The notes below the pieces were generated by a model that saw only the letters and a program-made list of their open reading frames with translations, did not search any database and was not told the DNA's origin. Both the position numbers and the translations under genes were made by a program. Shown here one piece after another: positions 27,601-35,565 of a stretch of DNA of 64,000 nt (position 1 is its first letter; each line of letters opens with the position of its first letter). The stretch is from an uncultured Bacteroidales bacterium (GTDB lineage: Bacteria > Bacteroidota > Bacteroidia > Bacteroidales > Paludibacteraceae): the NCBI GenBank assembly GCA_900317745.1, contig ONHW01000003.1, forward strand, positions 124,001 through 188,000. The letters are read 5' to 3'.

Positions 27601-29488
27601 CGTAGGATTCTATTTGGAAGCGCCGAAAGATGAGGTGATCACCCGCGAACTGCGTTCGCTGGATGAGGATACGCGCGAGGGACTGGCTGCCACACTGCTG
27701 GCTACAGGTATGTACGTAGGAGCGAGCAACGAGGCGGCACAACGCGAGGGATATGCACTCTCCAGCATCGTCAATAGCCGTATAAACGCTGCTATGGCGA
27801 ACTCCAAACTCGGCAAAGCATTCGAACTGGACATCAGCAGCGGACAAACGAACCACGCATCAGGCAAGAGCAATGATATGAACATCAGTATCAGCAAGAC
27901 GATGCTGAACGACAAGTTGCGCATAACCTTAGGCTCATCGATATCCGACAATCCCGAGGTGAACAACTCCGGCGGACTATTGCGAAGCATAACCGCCGAC
28001 TACAAACTGACTAAATCCGGCAATGTGCTGCTGCGTGTGTTCTCGCAGCGCGACTACAACAATATCCTGGAGGGCGAACTCGTCAAATCCGGCATAGGCG
28101 TACATGCCACGCAGGATTGGCATCGTCGTCAGTGGCTGGCATCGAAGGCAGACAGTATAAACCGCACCTACAGTCTGGCAGCGGATGCAGCCGTAGCCTA
28201 TCGCTCGAACAACAGCCTGGGCCCGAACCTGATGCTCACATCGAACATCCGCAACCTGTTCGGCAGAGATGAGGTGTTCACCATCAAGGCTGACGGAGCA
28301 TATTACTGGGCATTGCGCGACCGGCATCCGGGTGACCCGAAAAAGACCGACACCTACAAACTGGGTGTACATACCTCGCTCGTGTTCCCCTACCTGCACT
28401 GGGTAGGAACAGATACGCCGGAAGGCGACACGCGTTACTCGCTCGGCTACCAGTACGAGAACATTGCCGGCGGCTATGGTGTACATAAGATGACGGCAGG
28501 GCTGACGTACTTCTTCCACTCCTCGCCGTATATAACACATGCATTCACGCCGTTCTCGCTGTCGGTAGTCAGAGTAAAAGCCGAATCGGAGGACCTGCTG
28601 GACAAAGCTGCCGAGTACCCGCAACTGATCAAGGTGCTGGCAGGCAACGAACTGGTTCCGTCGGTAGGCTACACGTTCACCTACAACGACTATCGCGCCA
28701 CGCGACCCGTGAACACGATGCTCGAACTTGGATTCAAGGAGGCGGGCAACCTGATTAACGCCATCTATTGCGCCACAGGAAGGAAGTGGAACGAGCAGGA
28801 CAAACCTATAGGCAAACTGACCTTCAACCAGTTCGTCAAACTGACAGCCGAACTGCGTAACCGCTTTAACCTGCCGGCACAGATAAGCATAGCCACCCGC
28901 CTGTATGCCGGAGCGAACATCCCGCTTGGCAACTCGGGATATGCACCGCTGTCGGAGGCGTTCTATGCCGGCGGACCGAACAGCCTGCGTGCCGCTGCAC
29001 CCTATGCCTATGGTCCGGGTAACTTCTACAGCGCCAAGTACAACCAGAACTTCTTCCACGCAGGTGACGTTAAACTCGAAGCGAACTTCGAGTTGCGGTT
29101 CCCCATAGTGTGGAAGTTGTACGGTGCAGCGTTTGTGGACGCAGGTAACGTGTGGAACTGGTATAGTACGGTGGATCTGTTCAAGGTAGCGGGGTATGAG
29201 GATTACCTCACTCGTCTGGAGATTCCCGAGGACCTGAAGGACGGCTTGTTCGGCAACGACGAATGGGCGAAACAGATTGCTCTGGGTACAGGTGCAGGTC
29301 TGCGTCTGGATATCGACGGACTTGTGGTACGTCTGGACCTGGGCGTGGCTATCCACTCACCGTACCAGACATTCAAGTACAACAAGGACGGTACACCTGA
29401 CACTTCGAAACCTATCAAGACCTACTACAATATCCCCTCTGTATTCGACGCACTGCGTCTGAACTTCGGTATCGGTTATCCGTTCTAA
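24695..29488 (+). CDS. TamB-like protein fused to an Omp85/TamA-type beta-barrel
   Basis: The 1597-residue product starts with a single membrane anchor (VPAALLGTATALVLILLAAAG). About 1100 residues of AsmA/TamB-type beta-strand repeats follow, with a DUF490-like end: NDMNISISKTMLNDKLRITL near residue 1070 and ITADYKLTKSGNVLLRVFSQ. It then runs in frame into a barrel. NLFGRDEVF (about residue 1187) corresponds to the NLFGRGE start of Omp85 barrels, and AGGPNSLRAAAPYAYGPG (about 1425) to the GGxxSxRG region. The last residues, LRLNFGIGYPF, end on an aromatic as barrel proteins do. TamA and TamB normally are separate proteins that carry proteins or lipids across the periplasm. Here one chain would span inner to outer membrane. 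Confidence 0.8.
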   Translation: MRTRGLWWKVPAALLGTATALVLILLAAAGCALYVHSVRQAVLERAVAEANARTDYDIDLGNLYLSPLEHSPIRLYRAYKGQADLPLQIEVDSLFVGHRGKDTLLYTRALRLRATLLTSRGTDSLLNVPIVVDKLSLEQTTFHSDTLIPAVGVDAIVQRLQAVSPGLVLAKGQFPLDTLLLHDAYVGITLRGSKPDTAAKDSTPLLMAYDVHRAEMRRVQFVLQPLGMDIRVRSLDADVLADVGAALYDARQLNIGNASFNLGKLSLPFDTLYGNTRVDLAAHRITSKGLHARSAALGAQADLKTTEMDLQTMRVDVAGDAQYKGSKAGLRGYYDIDDERYNLSANVQRVDLTELLNDSTHVVLAGDIHAEGRGIDPNSRKMRTKVNMHLTDAVYGDIDASGLRLDASLANRTVDGTLHLPIALNNDLQLRAQTEHQFHVEEFMRPKQMNVDYHTQMQDVHARVANEDLYASRLTADFATDSTTSLNLATDGLSLDLSSPMHVMRLADQAQRLLKVAGDTAVLRPLTTLTDLTMLDTLRRLVPDMQTHIQLSSGSPLQPFIDRTGLDIHQVDLTLASDSAHTDLSLDASIPEISHPDDSTALRLPAARAAMRVQMAEGTTDASLTADSRLTDGVMSLHDLHTDAALRFDLQRTGRTLNGNGQLTMDSLRFAGMDLGNRKADIRVSPSEQYANALKADVQLDDMPLDILDSILHNADLDLRGAVRAAATVDGLPAQTDISAEVLPLGVSAEYKPYEVTLSLGEKPIVMEHNRVLLNKMPIYGADSTYLSLDGNFDLKTMNIDVEVKADSFAPVKLVKEGPIPVYGDLATDLNGRVTGRPDSVVADVDVTILPTTDITYPIDQKNLAQVKPHGTVNVKYGTKQGTMDLDGVVHVDSGVIRYSPKLYPVMPFRVDSGGTVTLNGPLRRARLNLAASQRVKADVQSEGEETRRVDFTTGVRVNGVLDSLGLNAVGFYLEAPKDEVITRELRSLDEDTREGLAATLLATGMYVGASNEAAQREGYALSSIVNSRINAAMANSKLGKAFELDISSGQTNHASGKSNDMNISISKTMLNDKLRITLGSSISDNPEVNNSGGLLRSITADYKLTKSGNVLLRVFSQRDYNNILEGELVKSGIGVHATQDWHRRQWLASKADSINRTYSLAADAAVAYRSNNSLGPNLMLTSNIRNLFGRDEVFTIKADGAYYWALRDRHPGDPKKTDTYKLGVHTSLVFPYLHWVGTDTPEGDTRYSLGYQYENIAGGYGVHKMTAGLTYFFHSSPYITHAFTPFSLSVVRVKAESEDLLDKAAEYPQLIKVLAGNELVPSVGYTFTYNDYRATRPVNTMLELGFKEAGNLINAIYCATGRKWNEQDKPIGKLTFNQFVKLTAELRNRFNLPAQISIATRLYAGANIPLGNSGYAPLSEAFYAGGPNSLRAAAPYAYGPGNFYSAKYNQNFFHAGDVKLEANFELRFPIVWKLYGAAFVDAGNVWNWYSTVDLFKVAGYEDYLTRLEIPEDLKDGLFGNDEWAKQIALGTGAGLRLDIDGLVVRLDLGVAIHSPYQTFKYNKDGTPDTSKPIKTYYNIPSVFDALRLNFGIGYPF

Positions 29489-29491
29489 GCC

Positions 29492-32400
29492 TTATTCTTC
29501 GCTATCGGGGTGCTCGACCTTGCCAAGCAGGTTGATGGCACCGGCTATTGTCTTGACATTCATGATCGTTATGTACCGCTTGTGCGGCACGGTTCGCAGT
29601 TCGGCTTCGGTCAGACCTTTGGTCCGTACCGGCTCGTCGTGGAACGTGCATCGCTGTGGACGGTTGACGGCGTATTGGATAAGGTTGGCAAACGCCTCGC
29701 TCTGGTAGTACGCTGCATTGTCCTGAGGCAGATGGAGCGACATTCGCTCGCCCTTCAGGAAGATCTTGTCGATACCCAACCGGCAGCATATCCACCGCAG
29801 CCGCATGACATTCAGCAGTTCCTCAGCCTGCTCGGGCAACGGGCCGAAACGGTCAATCAGGCGCTTCTTGAATGCTAACAACTCCTCCTCGTTGTGCAGC
29901 GAGTCCAACTCGCGGTAGAGCGTTATGCGCTCGCTGATGTTCTCGATATAATCAGTCGGGAAACTGACTTGCAGGTCGCACTCAAACTGTGCATCGCTGA
30001 CCCATTGTCGTCCGCCGGCTGCCGACTGATCGCCGGATTCAGCCTGCTCGTCGGACTCGCTGATTAGTCCTTCCTCCTGCTTCAGTTCCTCAACCGCCTC
30101 GTTCAGTATGCGCTGGTAGGTCTCGTAACCTAAGTCGGCAATGAATCCCGATTGCTCGGCACCGAGCATGTTACCTGCGCCGCGAATGTCCAGATCCTGC
30201 ATAGCCAGATGGAAGCCCGAACCGAGTTCGGCAAATGTGGTGATTGCGTCCAGCCTGCGCCGTGCCTCGGCAGTTAGCAGTTCGCGATCGGGAGTGATGA
30301 GGTAGCAGTAAGCCTTGCGGTTGCTGCGACCTACACGGCCGCGTAACTGGTGCAGGTCAGCCAAACCGTAGTTCTGCGCTGAGAAGATGAACATTGTGTT
30401 GACGTTCGGGATATCAATACCCGACTCGATGATCGTGGTGGAGATGAGGATGTCGTAATCGTAATTGATAAAATCCTCCAGTCGTTGTGCGACCTCGTCG
30501 GCAGGCATTTGTCCGTGGGCGATCACCATACGTGCTTCGGGACACAACCGGTGCAGCCTGTGCTCAATGCGCTCCAGCATATCTATCCTGTTGCAGACGA
30601 CGAACACCTGCCCGTTGCGCGACATCTCGATATCTATCGCCTCCTTGATGATATCCTCGTCGTCGAGCGTGATGCTTTCGGTGATCACGGGATAGCGGTT
30701 AGGCGGCGGTGTGGTCATTACGCTCAGGTCGCGCGCACCGAGCAGTGAGAACTGCAATGTACGCGGTATAGGTGTGGCTGTCAGGGTGAGTACATCGATG
30801 TTCGTGCGCAGACTCTTCAGCCGCTCCTTGACGGCAACGCCGAACTTCTGCTCCTCGTCGATGATAAGCAGACCGAGGTCGTGCCATTTGACCGACTTGC
30901 CAATCAGCTTGTGCGTGCCGATGAGTATATCAATCTTGCCGGAAGCCAGTTGCTCGAGTATATCCTTAACCTCCTTGGGCGTCTTGGCGCGACTCAGGTA
31001 CTCGACTTTGACAGGGAAGTTCTTGAATCGCTCCTTGAATGTAGTATAGTGCTGCAACGCCAAAACGGTTGTCGGCACGAGCACGGCAACCTGCTTGCCG
31101 TCGGTGGCAACCTTGAATGCGGCACGCATGGCAATCTCCGTCTTGCCGAAGCCTACATCGCCGCAGATCAGTCTGTCCATAGGCGTACGGCTCTCCAGGT
31201 CGTGCTTGACATCGAGTGTGGCTTTTGCCTGATCGGGTGTGTCTTCGTAGATGAACGATGCCTCCAACTCCTGCTGCATATATCCGTCGGGCGAGTAGGC
31301 GACACCGGGTTGCTGCTTGCGTGTGGCATACAGGCGAATAAGGTCGCGGGCGATCTCCTTAACCTTGTCCTTGGTGCGCTCCTTGAGCCGTTCCCAAGCA
31401 CCCGAACCGATGCGTGAAACGGTAGGTGCAGTGCCTTCCTTGCCCTTATACTTGCTGATGCGGTGCAGGTTATGTATGCTCACGAAGATTGTGTCGCCGT
31501 CGCGGTAGATGAGTTTGATCATCTCTTGCGGTTTGCCGTTCACACCGGTGGTCACCAATCCTCCGAACTTGCCAATGCCGTGATCGGAGTGCACCACGTA
31601 GTCGCCCACCTGCAGCTGGTTGAGCTCCTTGAGTGTGAGTACCGCCTTGCCGCGGCGTGCATTGTCCGAACTGAGCGTAACGCGATGGTAACGCTCGAAG
31701 ATCTGATGATCGGTGTAGCAGGCAATCTTGCGCGCATGATCCACCCATCCGCCGTGCAGCGTGTGGTCAACAGGCGTGAAGAACGTCTCACCCGAACCGG
31801 ATAGAGCCGACGATAGTGTAGATGCCTGCTCATGCAGTGCATCGAGAATAGATGCCAGGCGGTCGGTCTGCTTCTTGTAGTCAGACAGGATATAGATGGT
31901 GTAGCCCATCTGCAACTTGTCGGTTATATCCTGCATGAGCAGTTCGAACTGCTTGTGGAACAGCGGCTGCGGCAAGGTATCGAAAGCAATACGCGTGTAG
32001 GTGTCGTACGAACACTTGGTGCCAATCTCGATTGTCTTGCTCCAGGGCTGAGCCTGTGCGTCGGGTAGTAGTGTAGCCTGCAGCGGCGTGAGGTGTATAT
32101 TGTTGCCTATATACAGGGTCTGTTCGGGCAGATAGGCTGTCAGAGTAACCATCTGCTCCTCGTCATGCAACCGCACAACAGGCACTTCGTTCACCCGTTT
32201 GTCGGACAACTGCGTCTCGATATCAAAGGTGCGGATGGAATCAATCTCGTCGCCGAAGAAATCCAGACGGAACGGATTGTCGGCAGCATAACTGTAGATA
32301 TCTACTATGCCTCCGCGTATGGCAAACTGTCCGGGTTCGTAAACGAAGTCCACGCGCTCGAATCCCAACTCCAGCAGTCGGGCAGTAAGGCTGACTGTAG

Positions 32401-32869
32401 ATATAGTGTCACCTGTGTGCAATGTCATGCTGTTCTGCTTGAGGCAGTCGGGTGCGGCGGATAGTTCGCTCAGCGCCTCGGGGTAGGTGACAACAGTGAG
32501 TTGCTGCTTGCCTTGCGCAAGTGCGGTGAGTGCCTTGGTGCGCTGTATAGCCAGCGACTCATCCACCGACGACTGCCGGCGGCGATGAGAGTGGGGGAAG
32601 AAGATCAGCGACTGCTCCGCCTGCTCACCGCCCAAGGCAAGCAGGTCGGCGTAGAGGTACTGCGCCTCGTCGGCGTTCTCGCACACAGCCAGGTGTACCG
32701 TGTGGGTTGTATCCTGTTCGCGCAAAGCCGACAATACGACCGCACGCATGCTTGCATGCAGTCCTGTGAGTAGCAGATGGCAGGCTGAATGCTTATGCAA
32801 CTGCTCCAGGATAGCCGCTACCTCACGGTGGTCGGCTACCAACTGTTGCCTGAGTTCGTCAATCGTCAT
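29492..32869 (-). CDS. mfd: Transcription-repair coupling factor
   Basis: The 1125-residue protein has the Mfd order. First is a UvrB-like N-terminal module, then the RNA-polymerase-interacting CarD-like domain (LQVGDYVVHSDHGIGKFGGL). The translocase domain follows, with Walker A GDVGFGKTE (about residue 570), DEEQKFGV (about 670), TATPIPRTL and the RecG-like motif RGRVGRS. The TRCF domain ends it. It removes RNA polymerase stalled at lesions and recruits UvrA. Length is usual for Bacteroidota. Its start overlaps the stop of the pectinesterase-like gene by 4 bp, so it is translationally coupled as the last gene of the reverse block. Confidence 0.96.
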   Translation of the reverse strand: MTIDELRQQLVADHREVAAILEQLHKHSACHLLLTGLHASMRAVVLSALREQDTTHTVHLAVCENADEAQYLYADLLALGGEQAEQSLIFFPHSHRRRQSSVDESLAIQRTKALTALAQGKQQLTVVTYPEALSELSAAPDCLKQNSMTLHTGDTISTVSLTARLLELGFERVDFVYEPGQFAIRGGIVDIYSYAADNPFRLDFFGDEIDSIRTFDIETQLSDKRVNEVPVVRLHDEEQMVTLTAYLPEQTLYIGNNIHLTPLQATLLPDAQAQPWSKTIEIGTKCSYDTYTRIAFDTLPQPLFHKQFELLMQDITDKLQMGYTIYILSDYKKQTDRLASILDALHEQASTLSSALSGSGETFFTPVDHTLHGGWVDHARKIACYTDHQIFERYHRVTLSSDNARRGKAVLTLKELNQLQVGDYVVHSDHGIGKFGGLVTTGVNGKPQEMIKLIYRDGDTIFVSIHNLHRISKYKGKEGTAPTVSRIGSGAWERLKERTKDKVKEIARDLIRLYATRKQQPGVAYSPDGYMQQELEASFIYEDTPDQAKATLDVKHDLESRTPMDRLICGDVGFGKTEIAMRAAFKVATDGKQVAVLVPTTVLALQHYTTFKERFKNFPVKVEYLSRAKTPKEVKDILEQLASGKIDILIGTHKLIGKSVKWHDLGLLIIDEEQKFGVAVKERLKSLRTNIDVLTLTATPIPRTLQFSLLGARDLSVMTTPPPNRYPVITESITLDDEDIIKEAIDIEMSRNGQVFVVCNRIDMLERIEHRLHRLCPEARMVIAHGQMPADEVAQRLEDFINYDYDILISTTIIESGIDIPNVNTMFIFSAQNYGLADLHQLRGRVGRSNRKAYCYLITPDRELLTAEARRRLDAITTFAELGSGFHLAMQDLDIRGAGNMLGAEQSGFIADLGYETYQRILNEAVEELKQEEGLISESDEQAESGDQSAAGGRQWVSDAQFECDLQVSFPTDYIENISERITLYRELDSLHNEEELLAFKKRLIDRFGPLPEQAEELLNVMRLRWICCRLGIDKIFLKGERMSLHLPQDNAAYYQSEAFANLIQYAVNRPQRCTFHDEPVRTKGLTEAELRTVPHKRYITIMNVKTIAGAINLLGKVEHPDSEE

Positions 32870-35562
32870 TGTACGTCGGGAATCTTAACTTTAACGGATT
32901 GCTTGCCGATATTATTCTCAAAAATCAGCCAATACACTCCATGAGGCATATTGAACGACTGTGTGCCGGTGAGCAACTGATCGATGAACGACGATCCGTC
33001 AGGCGTGATCACGCGCATCGTAGTCGGTTGTGCTATGTGGTGCATTACCAGAGTGTTCGGCTCGATATGTATGCCTAACTTCAGATCCACGATACCCAAG
33101 TCCAGTTCTGCCTCAGATGAGTTGGTAGGGTTCCAGCCGTCTGTGCCGCGCGTATAAACGTATGGCGCGAGCATGAACGTGTTGAATATAGGATCGTCGG
33201 GCATGAATGCTATAGCCGGGTCGTATGCCATTGCCTCCAGCACGAGGTCGAACTTCGTAGCCACGAATACGACCTCGCCGTAGTGATCCTTGGGCTTAAC
33301 CAGATGGCAGGGATCGGCATAGTGCTCGCTGACCATCTCCGTCTTGGGTTCCGCCGAACGGATGAAACACTGGTCGAACAGGAAGCCGCGCAGACCGACC
33401 TGTGTGCGTGCCGCTACCAGGTACGACGAGCGCGACGAGGGAAAGACCTCGATGTCTGACTTGTGGCAGGTCAGGTTCATACCACCGGAGATGATATTGT
33501 TGCTGCCCATGATATGGCAGTAGAGCATATACAACCGGCATCCTGCGTCGCCGTATAGGGTGTTCTCCATACCGATCAGTCGGCAGCCGATGAGTTGTAC
33601 GCGATCCGCCATTTCGACCACAGCCAATGCCGCCGCCGGACGAACATATTTGGCGTTTTGTACTTCTGTGGATAGATAGGCAGTCGGACGCACAGGTGTC
33701 TCGGGGTACTGCGGCACAAGTTTGTCACGTGCCTCCAGACGGGTTATATACCTGTTGAACGCATTCTCAATGATCAGGTTCTTGAGTGTCACATCCTCGG
33801 CTGCAACGACTACCGTGGCGTTGTAGTAGAACTCCCGTCCGCCGGTGTTCAGTACAGCCAGGGTTTTGTTCTCCATATTAACGCGCAACGCGCGCGCGGA
33901 GTGTGTATATTGTTCGGTCATTGAGTAGTAACTGTACTCGCCGCCGTAATAGCCGGTTATGCGCACGGCACGGTTGTGAATGTCCAATCCTCCTTTGCTG
34001 ATGCTGACGGATGGTATAGGTGCACTGTTGACGAGAGAGATGTTCGGCTCTGTGATGCGCAGCATCTCGTCGTATTGTCCGGGATCGATAGCAATCGTTA
34101 CGTGCTGGTCGCGCGTACGGCGCATGCGGCTCACAGCGCGGAGTGCCTGACGGATAGTGGTGTACTGGCGTTGTGCACCTACACGCAGGGTATCGGTGTA
34201 GTGGAGCGAATCGTTGGCTGTCAACTCGCGACGGAAGTCCAGGTGCTTGCTGACCGGGTCGCGGCGGATATTAAGCAGCGAGGTGCGTTGCATACGGAAA
34301 CTGTCCAAACCCAGTACCGCAATCGAGTAAGTGCCCGATCGTAAAGCAATATCTTCCGTTCCGGTGAACGAATAGACATAACCGTCCTCCTTGATGTTGG
34401 TGAACTGCAATGTGGCGTTGCTCAGGTCGATCTCCGACTGAATCTTTACAGGATAAACCGGTCGCTTGCTGAACACCAGCTGACTGAGGTCGGTCAGAGC
34501 AGCAATGGTATCCATCTGGTAGTCGTTCACACCCACCGGGCGGATCTTGTACTGGTTGTTAGGCTCGGTGTATATTATGTATCGGTTGCCATTCAACTCG
34601 TAGAACGCGTGGAACGTAGTAGGGTACTTGGGTGTAAGGGTGAACGACAGTTTCTGCAGTTCGCTGGCGGGCAGACCCACAATCTTCCCGCGGAACTCGT
34701 TGAGCTCGATGTCGCGCACCTTGACTTCGCAGTTCTGCCCGTTGTGCTGGAAGTTAACGGAATCAACCGTCTCCAGCATTTTCGTAGGGTCGCCCTTCAG
34801 GGTAAGACCATATACGTAACCCATAGGCAGATGTACGCTCTTCTCGCCATAGTTGAGGCGGTGCAGGGCGCCGTTCTCGCGATTGTTGATCACCAGGTAA
34901 CACTGCTTGGGCAGTGAGCCGGTGAAATACAGGTCACCCCATTCGGCAGGGTAGCGGATAATGCGCGCGATAACCAGTTTGTCGTCAAGGCTGGAAAGAT
35001 GATAATAGCCGTCACGCGGGATAGAGAACCATATAACCTCAGCACCCTGACCGCTGATCTTGCGCGTCTGCGAGGATAACTTATCCTCCGATATCAGCCT
35101 GTAGGTAGCCGGCACACCTGTGGAGGCTACAGCGTACTCGATAATATCGCCCTCCTTGAAATACTGCTCGATATATACATCCGGGTCGGCTTGCAGGTCG
35201 GACATCAGATAGCCGGTGAATGTGGCGCCTAACTTGTAGTCGTGCAGTTCGCCCTCGTCGAAACGCGACAGCTTGGGGTTGCTCGTACGCAAGCGGTGCG
35301 ACTTGCCGCCGTGACCGTTGAACGACAGGTTGACGTTACGCGAACCCAGGAAGTCGGATATGTATGTGTTTCGTGCGCCCGGAATAGCGGCAGGCATCCA
35401 GCCGTTGATCTCGCCGGTGGTGAGCATATTCTCGTATTTCGTGCGGTCGAAACTGACTGCACCGAAGTCCCATATCTGCGGGCGTTGGTGTGCAGGCGCT
35501 GCGCTGAACACACCTATAGGCAGTAGCAGCAGAGTGATGAACAGAAGTATAATTTTACGCAT
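32866..35562 (-). CDS. Secreted pectinesterase-like beta-helix protein
   Basis: The 898-residue product has a signal peptide (MRKIILLFITLLLLPIGVFS), a long N-terminal region without a recognised domain, and a right-handed beta-helix from about residue 470. QYTTIRQALRAVSRM and VTIAIDPGQYDEMLRI match carbohydrate esterase family 8 (pectin methylesterase) openings. The acidic catalytic motifs are not clear to me, so activity is uncertain. The end, HGVYWLIFENNIGKQSVKVK, resembles a type IX secretion C-terminal domain. It lies between a U32 peptidase gene and mfd, overlapping the latter by 4 bp. Confidence 0.7.
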   Translation of the reverse strand: MRKIILLFITLLLLPIGVFSAAPAHQRPQIWDFGAVSFDRTKYENMLTTGEINGWMPAAIPGARNTYISDFLGSRNVNLSFNGHGGKSHRLRTSNPKLSRFDEGELHDYKLGATFTGYLMSDLQADPDVYIEQYFKEGDIIEYAVASTGVPATYRLISEDKLSSQTRKISGQGAEVIWFSIPRDGYYHLSSLDDKLVIARIIRYPAEWGDLYFTGSLPKQCYLVINNRENGALHRLNYGEKSVHLPMGYVYGLTLKGDPTKMLETVDSVNFQHNGQNCEVKVRDIELNEFRGKIVGLPASELQKLSFTLTPKYPTTFHAFYELNGNRYIIYTEPNNQYKIRPVGVNDYQMDTIAALTDLSQLVFSKRPVYPVKIQSEIDLSNATLQFTNIKEDGYVYSFTGTEDIALRSGTYSIAVLGLDSFRMQRTSLLNIRRDPVSKHLDFRRELTANDSLHYTDTLRVGAQRQYTTIRQALRAVSRMRRTRDQHVTIAIDPGQYDEMLRITEPNISLVNSAPIPSVSISKGGLDIHNRAVRITGYYGGEYSYYSMTEQYTHSARALRVNMENKTLAVLNTGGREFYYNATVVVAAEDVTLKNLIIENAFNRYITRLEARDKLVPQYPETPVRPTAYLSTEVQNAKYVRPAAALAVVEMADRVQLIGCRLIGMENTLYGDAGCRLYMLYCHIMGSNNIISGGMNLTCHKSDIEVFPSSRSSYLVAARTQVGLRGFLFDQCFIRSAEPKTEMVSEHYADPCHLVKPKDHYGEVVFVATKFDLVLEAMAYDPAIAFMPDDPIFNTFMLAPYVYTRGTDGWNPTNSSEAELDLGIVDLKLGIHIEPNTLVMHHIAQPTTMRVITPDGSSFIDQLLTGTQSFNMPHGVYWLIFENNIGKQSVKVKIPDVQ

Positions 35563-35565
35563 AAC

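Noticed and set aside
27977..29356. A 459-codon minus-strand frame opposite the barrel region
   Set aside because: The plus strand has a continuous, motif-bearing frame; the reverse frame has none and no promoter.
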